Below are positions 1-6,851 of a stretch of DNA of 14,653 nt, piece after piece (position 1 is the first letter of the stretch; each line of letters begins with the position of its first letter). A program made the translations under genes and the position numbers. Source of the DNA: Candidatus Bathyarchaeota archaeon (GTDB taxonomy: Archaea > Thermoproteota > Bathyarchaeia > Bathyarchaeales > Bathycorpusculaceae); assembly GCA_018396615.1 (NCBI GenBank), contig JAGTQT010000023.1, forward strand, positions 1 through 14,653, read 5' to 3'. The notes under the pieces were generated by a model that was not told where the DNA came from, did no database searches, and worked only from the letters and a program-made list of their open reading frames with translations.

Positions 1-621
1 CTGTATGTCGTAGTCTCCCGAATACGCGTGGTTTTGCCCCAAACCGGCACCCATGATTGCTGCCGGAATCTCGTGCGCTACAGGGACTTCTAGTTTGCCG
101 TCTTTTGGTTTCGGCTTCATCGCTTTGAGAAAGCAGGGGTCGGTGTTCATTACCTTAATCTCTGGATAGTCAAGCAGTTTCAAGCCGACGCCAAAGGCTT
201 TCACAAGAACCTTGTCTCCTAACAACAGTTTTTCCAGAACTTTAGGCTGAAAGTCAACAAGCACATGGTCTACTCCGCCATGTTTTCCGGTGACAACTCC
301 TTTTTCGCCTTTTGCAGCGCCTGAAATCACGGTGGCTTCGTTTCCTATGCATGAAAGCACATTGAAGGCTGTGTTGGCGCCTTGACCGTATCGTGGATCG
401 TTCTCCTTGTTCTCCAAACTTACGCACGGCTCCACGTGGTCAGCTTCCCATCCGCAGGCTAGATCACCTACCCTTAGGTTGTATGTGATGCCGCCGACGC
501 CTGGCAGAACCACTGGATTTCCTTGTGACGAGATGTCATATATTGATCGTCCTATGACGGGGCTGGCTATTTCACCGACTACGGATATTTTGATGAGTTT
601 GTCTTCGTTGGTTCTCAGCAT
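1..621 (-). CDS. DUF4438-family protein, N-terminal part (cut by window edge)
   Basis: This frame is open for 207 codons from an ATG at 621 leftwards to the window edge, with no stop, so the C-terminus is missing. The protein starts MLRTNEDKLIKISVVGEIAS. Glycine-rich motifs follow, including SQGNPVVLPGVGGITYNL (about residues 37-54), GWEADHVEPC, AKGEKGVVTGKHGGVDHVLV (about 109-128) and HEIPAAIMGAGLGQNHAYSGDYD near the edge. This pattern matches what I remember of DUF4438, a family of about 290 residues found in archaea and Thermotogota. One member (Thermotoga TM1086) has a solved structure, but the function is unknown. A purine-rich GGAAG lies about 9-13 bases before the ATG, a weak to fair ribosome binding site. 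The gene diverges from the CBS protein across about 230 bases. The family call rests on memory of the motifs, not a search. Confidence 0.75.
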   Translation of the reverse strand, partial: MLRTNEDKLIKISVVGEIASPVIGRSIYDISSQGNPVVLPGVGGITYNLRVGDLACGWEADHVEPCVSLENKENDPRYGQGANTAFNVLSCIGNEATVISGAAKGEKGVVTGKHGGVDHVLVDFQPKVLEKLLLGDKVLVKAFGVGLKLLDYPEIKVMNTDPCFLKAMKPKPKDGKLEVPVAHEIPAAIMGAGLGQNHAYSGDYDIQ

Positions 622-785
622 TTCTTGTTCTTCCTTCTGGCAGCTTAACAGAGCGATTAAACATATCTTTTGATTTTGCACTCGTTTTCCTTTGCATATT
701 AGGTTTATGAAAGCTGGCTTCAGAAGACCTCTGCACATTACGCTGCTTGAAAAGCCTTGTACATTCTTCATGGTTTTTGTTAGCA

Positions 786-797
786 AGTTTTAAATGT
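786..797 (+). promoter_or_regulatory. TATA-like box for the CBS protein gene
   Basis: The AT-rich core GTTTTAAATG lies about 60 bases before the GTG at 851. Transcription starting about 25 bases downstream would leave a leader of roughly 30 bases. This is the best TATA-like match in the divergent 622-850 gap. For the DUF4438 gene on the other strand, AT-rich stretches near 655-667 and 695-706 are possible but weaker. I see no gene or RNA in this gap. Confidence 0.4.
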
Positions 798-850
798 GTG
801 TTGTCTTATCTGACTTGCTTGAGCCGCTTTAGAACAAAGCAGGAAGTGCG

Positions 851-1441
851 GTGCCACTGATGTCAGACATCGGCTTAAGATCCAAGATGCTGGTAAAGGA
901 CGTGATGAGCAGTCCAGTCGTAACTGTGGACGAAAACGCTCCGGCAAACCGAGTTTCCGAACTTATGGAAAAACACGACCTAGGCTGCATAATCGTAACA
1001 AGCAACCAAGGAAAGCCACAGGGAATAATCACTGAGAGAGACCTTGTCGTACGGGTTCTAGCTAAAAATGCTCCTCCAGACTCTGTTAAAGCCAAGAACG
1101 TTATGACTTCACCGCTTATCACCATAGAGCCTGATGCCACCATCAACGAAGCCGCGCGAAAGATGAGCAAACTGAATGTAAGAAGGCTTGGCGTAACATA
1201 CAAGGGACAAATTATAGGGCTAGTCTCAAGTAAAGACGTGTTGGCAGTTATGCCAGAACTGCTGGAGATAATTCAGGAGAAAGCGTTGCTGGAAAGAGAA
1301 AACCGAGTAGAAGAGGAAGAGAAAGAAGCAACTTCTCTGTCTGGGCACTGCGAGCGCTGCGGGGGATGGTCTGACAATCTGCAGGAAGTTGACGGTGAAC
1401 TGCTTTGCGAAGAATGTAGAATTGAGCTGGAAAGCGAATAA
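851..1441 (+). CDS. CBS-pair protein with C-terminal zinc ribbon
   Basis: The 196-aa protein carries two CBS domains (about residues 13-73 and 82-140). Each opens with a typical VMxSPxxTV-type motif: VMSSPVVTVDENA at 18-30 and VMTSPLITIEPDA at 84-96. Repeat-end motifs are also visible (GIITERDLV, GLVSSKDVL). Tandem CBS domains usually form a Bateman module that binds adenine nucleotides and regulates a partner. A charged Glu-rich linker (about 149-160) leads to a short CxxC...CxxC unit (C167, C170, C186, C189), likely a zinc ribbon. There is no catalytic domain, so this is probably a stand-alone sensor or adaptor. The GTG start at 851 has AGGAAG four bases upstream; an ATG at 860 would remove only three residues. 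The next gene is about 70 bases downstream with its own TATA-like box. The regulated target cannot be read from the sequence. Confidence 0.85.
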   Translation: MPLMSDIGLRSKMLVKDVMSSPVVTVDENAPANRVSELMEKHDLGCIIVTSNQGKPQGIITERDLVVRVLAKNAPPDSVKAKNVMTSPLITIEPDATINEAARKMSKLNVRRLGVTYKGQIIGLVSSKDVLAVMPELLEIIQEKALLERENRVEEEEKEATSLSGHCERCGGWSDNLQEVDGELLCEECRIELESE

Positions 1442-1464
1442 AAGTATCAGCTGAAAAGGGTAGG

Positions 1465-1476
1465 CTTTAAAATTTA
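1465..1476 (+). promoter_or_regulatory. TATA-like box for dihydroorotase
   Basis: CTTTAAAATTTA sits about 40-50 bases before the TTG start at 1515, at the right distance for a leader of roughly 15-20 bases. It suggests that pyrC is transcribed separately from the CBS gene. Confidence 0.45.
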
Positions 1477-1514
1477 CAGATATTATCTTACTCTAGCAAT
1501 GAGAGCGAGATAGA

Positions 1515-2873
1515 TTGGCTGTTGACCTTGTTCTAACCAACGTGAAAGCCTACAAAAAAAGTGAAATTGTAGAATGCGGTCTTGCAATCGATAACGGAAA
1601 AATTCTCAAAATCTGTAAGGCACCAAACTTACCGAAGGCAGACGCCAAATATGACTTGCATGGGCTCCTCGTTTTGCCAGGATTAGTGGATGCTCATGTA
1701 CATCTTCGAGATGAGGGCAAGGCTTACAAGGAGGATTTCTACAGTGGGACAGCCGCTGCGGCTGCTGGCGGGGTCACCACGGTTTTGGACATGCCTAATA
1801 ATGAGCCTGTAACAATGAGCGCAGAAGCCCTAAAAGCACGTATACGCAAGGCTGAAAAGCGGATTTTGGTTAACGTGGGTTTTTTCTCCGAGTTTCCACG
1901 AGACATTCACGAGATACAGCAGATAGTAAACCAAGGAGCCGTTGCCTTCAAACTTTTCATGGGAGAGCAGATCGGCGGACTAAACATAGATGACGATGAA
2001 GCGCTGATCCGCGCATTTGAGACCGTGAGAATGGCAGAGGTTCCTGTTGCGGTTCACGCTGAAGACAAGACATTACTCCTGGACACGGCAAACAGATTAA
2101 AGAGTAATAATAAGAATGACATTGACGCCTTTTTGCAAGCGCACTCTGAAAGCGTTGAGGAAACGGCGGTAAAGCGAGTGTTAGAAATAATCAATCAGAC
2201 CCGCAACCATTTACACTTTTGTCACGTAAGCACGAGAAAAGCGTTGAAAGCTGTAGCCGAAGCTAAAAGAGAAGGTTTGCCTGTGACCTGTGAAGTTACC
2301 CCGCATCACCTGCTTCTCTCGGTTGTTGATCTGAAACGTCTAGGTGCCTTGGCGGTAACGGTACCACCAGTTCGAGAGAAACCCAATGTCGCCGCTTTGT
2401 GGACTGGTATCAGGCGAGGCTTTGTTGACATTGTGGCGTCTGATCATGCGCCACATTCTCCAAGCGAGAAAACCGGGGAGAACGTATGGAGCGTGAAGGC
2501 TGGGATCGTTGGTTTGGAAACGTTGCTTCCTCTACTGCTTACTGAGGTTAAGCGCGGACTATTACTGATTGCCGATGTAGCTAGGCTGCTGGCTGAAAAG
2601 CCTGCAGAGATATTCGGGCTAAAAGATAAAGGGGTCTTGAAACTGGGAAACTGCGCTGATTTAACGGTTGTGGATTTAAAGAGGAAATATAGGATTGATG
2701 CCTCAAAATTCTTTTCAAAGGCAAAATACTCTCCTTTCCATGGGCGACTTGTAGAGGGCAAAGCTGTCAAAACGTTCGTTGGCGGACGCTTGGTTTTCGA
2801 TGAAGGAGCGATCGTTGCAGACGCAGGATGCGGCAAAATAATACGGGGAAACAAGCGTGAAGTTTGTTGCTGA
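1515..2873 (+). CDS. pyrC: Dihydroorotase
   Basis: The 452-aa amidohydrolase catalyses reversible cyclisation of N-carbamoyl-aspartate to dihydroorotate, the third step of de novo pyrimidine synthesis, in the cytoplasm. All expected metal-site residues of a class I-type dihydroorotase are visible. They are DAHVHLRDEG (H61, H63), the carboxylated lysine in AVAFKLFMGE (K146), AVHAED (H181), HFCHVST (H237) and the catalytic aspartate in VASDHAPHS (D310). The MPNNEPVT motif (about 93-100) is also typical of this branch, which argues against allantoinase or hydantoinase. Length is normal. The frame has a TGA at 1500-1502, so TTG at 1515 is the first usable start. The 3' end overlaps the Mut7-C gene by 17 bases, which suggests co-transcription and coupled translation. 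No other pyrimidine gene is in the window. Confidence 0.93.
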   Translation: MAVDLVLTNVKAYKKSEIVECGLAIDNGKILKICKAPNLPKADAKYDLHGLLVLPGLVDAHVHLRDEGKAYKEDFYSGTAAAAAGGVTTVLDMPNNEPVTMSAEALKARIRKAEKRILVNVGFFSEFPRDIHEIQQIVNQGAVAFKLFMGEQIGGLNIDDDEALIRAFETVRMAEVPVAVHAEDKTLLLDTANRLKSNNKNDIDAFLQAHSESVEETAVKRVLEIINQTRNHLHFCHVSTRKALKAVAEAKREGLPVTCEVTPHHLLLSVVDLKRLGALAVTVPPVREKPNVAALWTGIRRGFVDIVASDHAPHSPSEKTGENVWSVKAGIVGLETLLPLLLTEVKRGLLLIADVARLLAEKPAEIFGLKDKGVLKLGNCADLTVVDLKRKYRIDASKFFSKAKYSPFHGRLVEGKAVKTFVGGRLVFDEGAIVADAGCGKIIRGNKREVCC

Positions 2874-3357
2874 TGGCATGCTGGGAAAGCTGACACGATG
2901 GCTTCGTATGCTTGGATACGATGTGAAATATTCAAACGACTTTGATGATGCACACTTGCTTTCCTTAGTGAAAAAGGAAAAAAGAATACTATTGACAAGG
3001 GATTTTGAGCTTTACCGACAGACTATTGCTAAGGGCTTCGAAGCTTTCTATGTTGAACGGCAAACAAAAGAAGACACGCTAGCCCTGTTGGCTGAGCGGT
3101 TCGACATAAAACTGGGCATAGATATGGCAAATTCAAGATGCCCAAAATGCAACACAAAAATAAAACCGATTCCAAAGGAAGACGTAAAAGACAACATCGA
3201 ACAAAACACTTTGATGCACTATAATGATTTTTGGATCTGTCCCAAATGTAAGCAGATTTACTGGCAGGGCTCGCATTGGACAAAAATCAGGAAATCCTTA
3301 AAGATGGCAAAAGAAACTTTTCAGAATCTTCAAAGAAGCGAAAGGCATAACACTTAA
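2857..3357 (+). CDS. Mut7-C RNase-domain protein with zinc ribbon
   Basis: The 166-aa protein belongs to the Mut7-C (PF01927) family, a PIN-like nuclease fold followed by a zinc ribbon. The N-terminal motif KFVADGMLGKLTRWLRMLGY (residues 2-21) includes a candidate metal ligand, D6. Further acidic and basic positions follow: SNDFDDAHLL (27-35) and ILLTRDFELY (44-53, with R48 and D49). The C-terminal ribbon uses C95, C98, C128 and C131, ending in a typical IYWQGSHW signature. The family is predicted to cleave RNA; substrates in archaea are not settled. The GTG start at 2857 lies inside the end of pyrC, 7 bases after a GGGGAA ribosome binding site, so translation is probably coupled. Length is typical for the archaeal family. 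Confidence 0.88.
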   Translation: MKFVADGMLGKLTRWLRMLGYDVKYSNDFDDAHLLSLVKKEKRILLTRDFELYRQTIAKGFEAFYVERQTKEDTLALLAERFDIKLGIDMANSRCPKCNTKIKPIPKEDVKDNIEQNTLMHYNDFWICPKCKQIYWQGSHWTKIRKSLKMAKETFQNLQRSERHNT

Positions 3358-3361
3358 AAAC
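3350..3361 (+). promoter_or_regulatory. TATA-like box for the membrane protein gene
   Basis: CACTTAAAAACT spans the stop codon of the Mut7-C gene and lies about 30-40 bases before the ATG at 3392. It could give the membrane protein its own promoter with a very short leader. A GAGGT ribosome binding site follows at 3383-3387. Confidence 0.3.
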
Positions 3362-3391
3362 TCTGGGCAACCAATAAAACCGCGAGGTACC

Positions 3392-4180
3392 ATGCCCACT
3401 GTTATTCAAAAGCCTTCTCGAGAATTAACAATGGAAGAAACTCTTTCATGGGTATTCAACATATATTCAAAAAATTTTGTTATATTTTTTGTTCCAATGC
3501 TCCTAGGCGGAGTGACTTTAGGAGCCTTAAACAACGTGGTCACAACCTACTTGGCAAGCGAACGGTCGAAAATATTCCTTTACCAAGATTTTGGAAGGGA
3601 GTATCTAACCTTTCTAGGGAATTTTATAGGCTTGCTAGCTCTCTTAATTTTAGTATCATGGATCGTTGGCACAATCACTGAGGGAACATGCATTAAATGT
3701 GCCTCTCTGGTCATCGAGAAAGGTGAAGGCGATTTAACAGAAGCATTCCAGAACATGCGGCATAAGCTTCCCTCTTTGCTCGCAGCCAACTTTATTGTAA
3801 TAATACTTGTAACTGTAGGCTTGCTAGCTCTAATCATACCTGGAATAATAATTTACATCATGTATTTTTTGGTTTTAGCAGTGATTTTAAATGAAAATAG
3901 AGGAGTAATAGACAGTTTATCTAGAAGCAAGAAACTCGTTGACCGAAAATGGCTGCAAACTTTTGTTGTGATTCTGATCATTTTCTTAGCGATTATTTTG
4001 GTAAACTCCATAGCATCAATTTTTGCCGCACCCTTTGGTGACATTTCGTGGTTGGTAAGAAGTATTTTATCTGCTTTTGTTACGCCGATTTTGCCTATAA
4101 CGGTAGCAGTGTATTACTATTCGCTGATTGGAAGAGAGCAAGCTCAGACGGTTCCGCTGCCTCCACCTCCGCCGTTCTAG
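3392..4180 (+). CDS. Six-helix integral membrane protein, function unknown
   Basis: The 262-aa protein has about six hydrophobic segments (near 28-50, 72-97, 128-148, 150-168, 189-213 and 220-243). An amphipathic-looking N-terminus contains MEETLSWVFNIYSKNF. The centre reads LALIIPGIIIYIMYFLVLAV, followed by NENRGVIDSLSRSKKLVDRKW. A 'PGIIxxxx...E...xALxRSxxLxxxxW' pattern of this type recurs in several families of small bacterial and archaeal membrane proteins, such as the YciC/UPF0259 and glycerophosphodiesterase-membrane-domain groups. I infer distant kinship only. The C-terminus is a proline-rich tail, VPLPPPPPF. The ATG at 3392 has GAGGT four bases upstream. The gene ends 8 bases from the convergent rpoK stop. 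No enzyme motif is visible. Confidence 0.75.
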   Translation: MPTVIQKPSRELTMEETLSWVFNIYSKNFVIFFVPMLLGGVTLGALNNVVTTYLASERSKIFLYQDFGREYLTFLGNFIGLLALLILVSWIVGTITEGTCIKCASLVIEKGEGDLTEAFQNMRHKLPSLLAANFIVIILVTVGLLALIIPGIIIYIMYFLVLAVILNENRGVIDSLSRSKKLVDRKWLQTFVVILIIFLAIILVNSIASIFAAPFGDISWLVRSILSAFVTPILPITVAVYYYSLIGREQAQTVPLPPPPPF

Positions 4181-4188
4181 GAAAGAAG

Positions 4189-4437
4189 CTATTTCAAGAG
4201 CCATTTAAGCGGGATATCTTGGTACGTGCCATCTGGAAGTGTTCTTCTGATGGTCATAGGCAGCATGCCTGTCTCTAACTCTTTGATGGCAATGTCTATA
4301 GGGCTTAAGTTTCCCTCTGAGGCGTCAACAAGTATCGGCGCACCCATCGATATTTGAAGGGCTCTCGCTCCAACGATGCGTGCTTTTTCAAACCGCGTAA
4401 GCTTCGGGGGACCGATTAGTCTTTCTTTTTCTGTCGT
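4189..4437 (-). CDS. rpoK: DNA-directed RNA polymerase subunit K, apparent ACG start
   Basis: Reading leftwards from 4437 gives an 82-aa protein that is clearly the archaeal RpoK/Rpb6 subunit, which helps assemble and stabilise RNA polymerase. Key motifs are GPPKLTRFEKARIVGARALQ (residues 9-28), ISMGAPILVD (29-38), SPIDIAIKELETGMLPMTIR (45-64) and a C-terminal LPDGTYQDIPLKWL. Between the thermosome stop (4441-4443) and the conserved core there is no ATG, GTG or TTG in this frame. The codon at 4437-4435 is ACG, where an ATG would be expected one base away, and GGAGAG lies 9 bases upstream. I therefore place the start there. Alternatives are a base-call error (C for T) or genuine non-canonical initiation. 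It is in the same frame as the thermosome, so readthrough of the TAA would make a fusion. The gene is probably co-transcribed with the thermosome. Confidence 0.88.
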   Translation of the reverse strand, partial: TTEKERLIGPPKLTRFEKARIVGARALQISMGAPILVDASEGNLSPIDIAIKELETGMLPMTIRRTLPDGTYQDIPLKWLLK

Positions 4438-4440
4438 CTT

Positions 4441-6078
4441 TTAATACTCTCCAGCACCAGGAGGTGCTCCTCCTGGCGGTGTTGGAGGCGTCTTCATTTT
4501 TCCAGCGGCTATGACATCATCAATCTTAAGGATCATTGATGAGGCTTCAGTTGCTGATTTTATTACCTGTTTCTTGACGGCTAGTGGTTCGAAGACTCCG
4601 AAGGCGTTCATGTCTTGGATTTTGCCGGAGTTAACTTCAATGCCTGTCCATGTTTCGCCTTTTTCGTGTCTGGCTCTTAGCTCTGAAAGCACGTCTATTG
4701 GATCTAAGCCCGCGTTTTCGGTTAGCGTTATTGGGATGGCTTCAAGTGCGTCGGCGAAGTTTTTGACGGCAAGCTGTTCTCTTCCTGGAAGGGTTCCAGC
4801 GTATTTTTTCAGTGTTTTTGAAACTTCGAGTTCAGGCGCTCCTCCGCCGGCTAGGACTTTTGGTTCTTCAATTATGTCTTTGACAACGCATAGGGCGTCG
4901 TGGATGGATCGTTCTGCCTCATCTACGATGCGTTGAGATCCGCCTCTTATGAGGATCGTTACTGTGCGGGGGTGTTTGCAGTCTTCTATGAATGTCATTT
5001 TGTCGTCGCCGATTTTGCGTTCTTCAACTAAGCCTGCGTATCCCAAGTCTGCAGAGGTTAAGGCGTCAAGGTTTGTGACGATTTTTGCGCCAGTTGCTCT
5101 TGCAAGTTTTTCTATGTCTGACTTTTTGGTTCTTCTGACAGCAAGAATTCCGTTTCGTGCAAGGAAGTGTTGTGCCGTGTCGTCTATTCCCTTCTCACAC
5201 AGGAGAACGTTTGCCTTAGTTTTAGCGATCTTGTCAACCATATTCCTCAGCAACTCTTCTTCCTGCTTCAGAAAAGCTTCCATCTGCTCTGGGCTTTCGA
5301 TGTTGATCTTGGCATCAAACTCTGTTTTCTCAATCTCCAACGGGCAGTCTAACAAAGCGATTTTCGCATTCTCCACACGTTTGGGCATGCCGGAGTGGGC
5401 AATTTCCTTGTCTAGAACTATACCTTGAATTAGCCTTGTGTCGCGGATTGATTCGCCTGGCTTCTTTTCGACTTTGACGTCGTCTACGTCGGCCTTGTAT
5501 TTGTTGCCTTCTTTTTCTGCGACTGCGAGAATGGCTTTGACGGCAAGTTCGGCCAGGTACTCTCTGGAATCGGCTACTAGCTTGCTTGCCATCGAGGTCA
5601 TCGCTGCCTTTTTTAGGTGTTCTTGGGTGTTTAGGTTAACGGGGATTGCTAGTTTTTCAAGTGTTTCTAACGCTTTTTCTAAGGCTTTTTTGTAGCCGTC
5701 AATTATGATTGTTGGATGAATGTTTTTTTCCACAAGTTCTTCTGCTTTGGCTAGCAGTTCTCCGGCAATGATGACTGCGGTTGTGGTTCCGTCGCCTGCT
5801 TCGTTGTCTTGAGTTTTTGCGACTTCCACCATCATTTTGGCTGCTGGTTGCTGTATATCCATCTCGTCCAGGATGGTGCGACCATCGCTTGTGATTGTTA
5901 CATCGCCGAAGCTATCTACTAGCATCTTGTCCATGCCTTTCGGTCCAAGAGCGCTTTTCACGGTTTCAGCGACTATTTTTGCCGCTGCTATGTTTGTATG
6001 CTGCGCCTCTCTTCCACGAGAACGACTTGATCCCTCTTTTAATACTAAAACTGGAACACCACCTGATGGTGATGCCAT
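4441..6078 (-). CDS. thsA: Thermosome subunit (group II chaperonin)
   Basis: The 545-aa protein is a CCT/thermosome subunit, which forms a double-ring ATP-driven folding chamber in the cytosol. Recognised motifs are the N-terminal LKEGSSRSRGREAQ, SALGPKGMDKMLVD (42-55), GDVTITSDGRTILDEMDIQ (58-76), the nucleotide-binding GDGTTT (95-100), AGGGAPELE, NAGLDPIDVLSELRARH and ILKIDDVI. The C-terminus is the usual Gly/Pro-rich flexible tail (PPGGAPPGAGEY). Length is normal. The usual TNDGATIL reads TSDGRTIL here, a small departure. The ATG at 6078 follows a strong GGAGGA ribosome binding site, with a TATA-like box at 6122-6130. The gene is followed directly by rpoK on the same strand. The symbol thsA is used generically; which paralogue this is cannot be told from one copy. 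Confidence 0.96.
   Translation of the reverse strand: MASPSGGVPVLVLKEGSSRSRGREAQHTNIAAAKIVAETVKSALGPKGMDKMLVDSFGDVTITSDGRTILDEMDIQQPAAKMMVEVAKTQDNEAGDGTTTAVIIAGELLAKAEELVEKNIHPTIIIDGYKKALEKALETLEKLAIPVNLNTQEHLKKAAMTSMASKLVADSREYLAELAVKAILAVAEKEGNKYKADVDDVKVEKKPGESIRDTRLIQGIVLDKEIAHSGMPKRVENAKIALLDCPLEIEKTEFDAKINIESPEQMEAFLKQEEELLRNMVDKIAKTKANVLLCEKGIDDTAQHFLARNGILAVRRTKKSDIEKLARATGAKIVTNLDALTSADLGYAGLVEERKIGDDKMTFIEDCKHPRTVTILIRGGSQRIVDEAERSIHDALCVVKDIIEEPKVLAGGGAPELEVSKTLKKYAGTLPGREQLAVKNFADALEAIPITLTENAGLDPIDVLSELRARHEKGETWTGIEVNSGKIQDMNAFGVFEPLAVKKQVIKSATEASSMILKIDDVIAAGKMKTPPTPPGGAPPGAGEY
4447..4452 (-). promoter_or_regulatory. Ribosome binding site deciding the rpoK start
   Basis: GGAGAG on the minus strand lies inside the last codons of the thermosome gene and ends 9 bases before the ACG at 4437. 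It is the main evidence that translation of rpoK begins at this non-standard codon, and it implies coupling to translation of the thermosome. Confidence 0.6.
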
Positions 6079-6086
6079 ACCGTTGA

Positions 6087-6093
6087 TTCCTCC
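6087..6093 (-). promoter_or_regulatory. Ribosome binding site of the thermosome gene
   Basis: AGGAGGAA on the minus strand lies about 8 bases before the ATG at 6078. It is one of the strongest Shine-Dalgarno matches in the window and fixes the thermosome start. Confidence 0.7.
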
Positions 6094-6121
6094 TATTGCG
6101 TCAACAAGAAAAACAGCGTAT

Positions 6122-6130
6122 CAATATAAG
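6122..6130 (-). promoter_or_regulatory. TATA-like box for the thermosome-rpoK operon
   Basis: CTTATATTG on the minus strand, preceded by an A-rich, BRE-like stretch, lies 44-52 bases before the ATG at 6078. Transcription about 25 bases downstream would leave a leader of roughly 20-25 bases. Confidence 0.55.
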
Positions 6131-6213
6131 TTTTTCTGAGAAAAAATATTGAGAAATCTGCATTGATCGATAAAACTGTGCAAGTAATGCTAGAAAGCAG
6201 TAGTTTTTGGTCT

Positions 6214-6741
6214 CTATATGGTTCCATCAGAGAATATTGCTGCAATTTTCTGTAGTTCTTTAGTTATAAATAGGAGGAATTTCACTCTGCTTTCTGTTTT
6301 TGCTCTATAGAGGCTGATAATTCCTTTTAGCTTGGACATGATTTCGCTTGTTACTTCTAAAAGTAGGTCATAGTTCTCTTTTTCTGCCAAGTTAAGTATT
6401 TCGACTTCACCATCGTTGTGCACGAGTACGAGTTGTCCTGTAAGGTAGAAATGGGCTTTGCTTATTTTGCCTTCGTATTTTTTTGGAAGGGCAGACGTGT
6501 TCAATTCGATGGTTTTGCTGAATGGTTTGAGAATTTTTGTTGTGGCTTTGAAAAATTCGGTTACGAGGTTTTCTTCTTCCGTCATGAGCTCGGCTATTTG
6601 TCCTGCGTTTTCCATCATTTCTCTGAGGGACAAGGTTGCTTCTTCATTTTTCTTGTTTTGTGTTTCTTCCGCTGGTGTCGAGTCGATTACTGCGGGCGGT
6701 TGAGTGTTTTGTGGTGCTGGATTTGGGGGTTGCTCGGTCAT
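6214..6741 (-). CDS. Unrecognised acidic 175-aa protein
   Basis: I do not recognise this protein. The first 35 residues are low in complexity and rich in Pro, Gln, Thr and Glu (MTEQPPNPAPQNTQPPAV), probably disordered. Residues about 37-75 look helical and acidic (LSLREMMENAGQIAELMTEE). A short beta-like stretch follows (KAHFYLTGQLVLVHNDGEVE, about 94-113), then long helices rich in Leu and Lys to the C-terminus. There is no signal peptide, membrane helix, cysteine pair or catalytic motif, so it is likely cytosolic. The ATG at 6741 has only a weak GTGA-type ribosome binding site, but a TATA-like box sits at 6791-6800. It diverges from the MoxR-like ATPase, and so could share its regulation. 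A role as substrate or adaptor of that ATPase is speculation from position only. Confidence 0.65.
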   Translation of the reverse strand: MTEQPPNPAPQNTQPPAVIDSTPAEETQNKKNEEATLSLREMMENAGQIAELMTEEENLVTEFFKATTKILKPFSKTIELNTSALPKKYEGKISKAHFYLTGQLVLVHNDGEVEILNLAEKENYDLLLEVTSEIMSKLKGIISLYRAKTESRVKFLLFITKELQKIAAIFSDGTI

Positions 6742-6790
6742 GCAGAATCACTTGTGAATGAATGGAATGTTGGTAGTTCGTTCTGTTTTT

Positions 6791-6800
6791 GTTATAAGGG
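6791..6800 (-). promoter_or_regulatory. TATA-like box in the divergent 6742-6851 gap
   Basis: CCCTTATAAC on the minus strand lies about 50-60 bases before the ATG of the 175-aa gene. TTATAA is its own reverse complement, so the element could also serve the ATPase gene on the plus strand. A second AT-rich element, ACTTTTATGA at 6871-6880, would suit a leaderless start at the ATG at 6897. Confidence 0.4.
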
Positions 6801-6851
6801 TGTGTCTGTGTAGGGAGTTGACATACACTGTTGTGATATGTTAAGCTAATC

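Noticed and set aside
829..1203. Open frame of 124 codons antisense to the CBS gene
   Set aside because: It lies wholly opposite a gene with clear CBS motifs, and its product shows no domain. It is a shadow frame.
2444..2998. Open frame of 184 codons antisense to the end of pyrC and the start of the Mut7-C gene
   Set aside because: Both plus-strand genes have conserved catalytic motifs. The antisense product is Ser-rich and unrecognisable.
4511..6139. Several open frames on the plus strand opposite the thermosome
   Set aside because: The thermosome is certain. The frames carry Ser/Leu/Phe-rich shadow sequence without ribosome binding sites or motifs.
6418..6813. Open frame of 131 codons opposite the 175-aa protein
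   Set aside because: Its Phe/Cys/Trp-rich composition is typical of an antisense shadow. The minus-strand frame has a plausible protein composition, a normal ATG and a TATA-like box.
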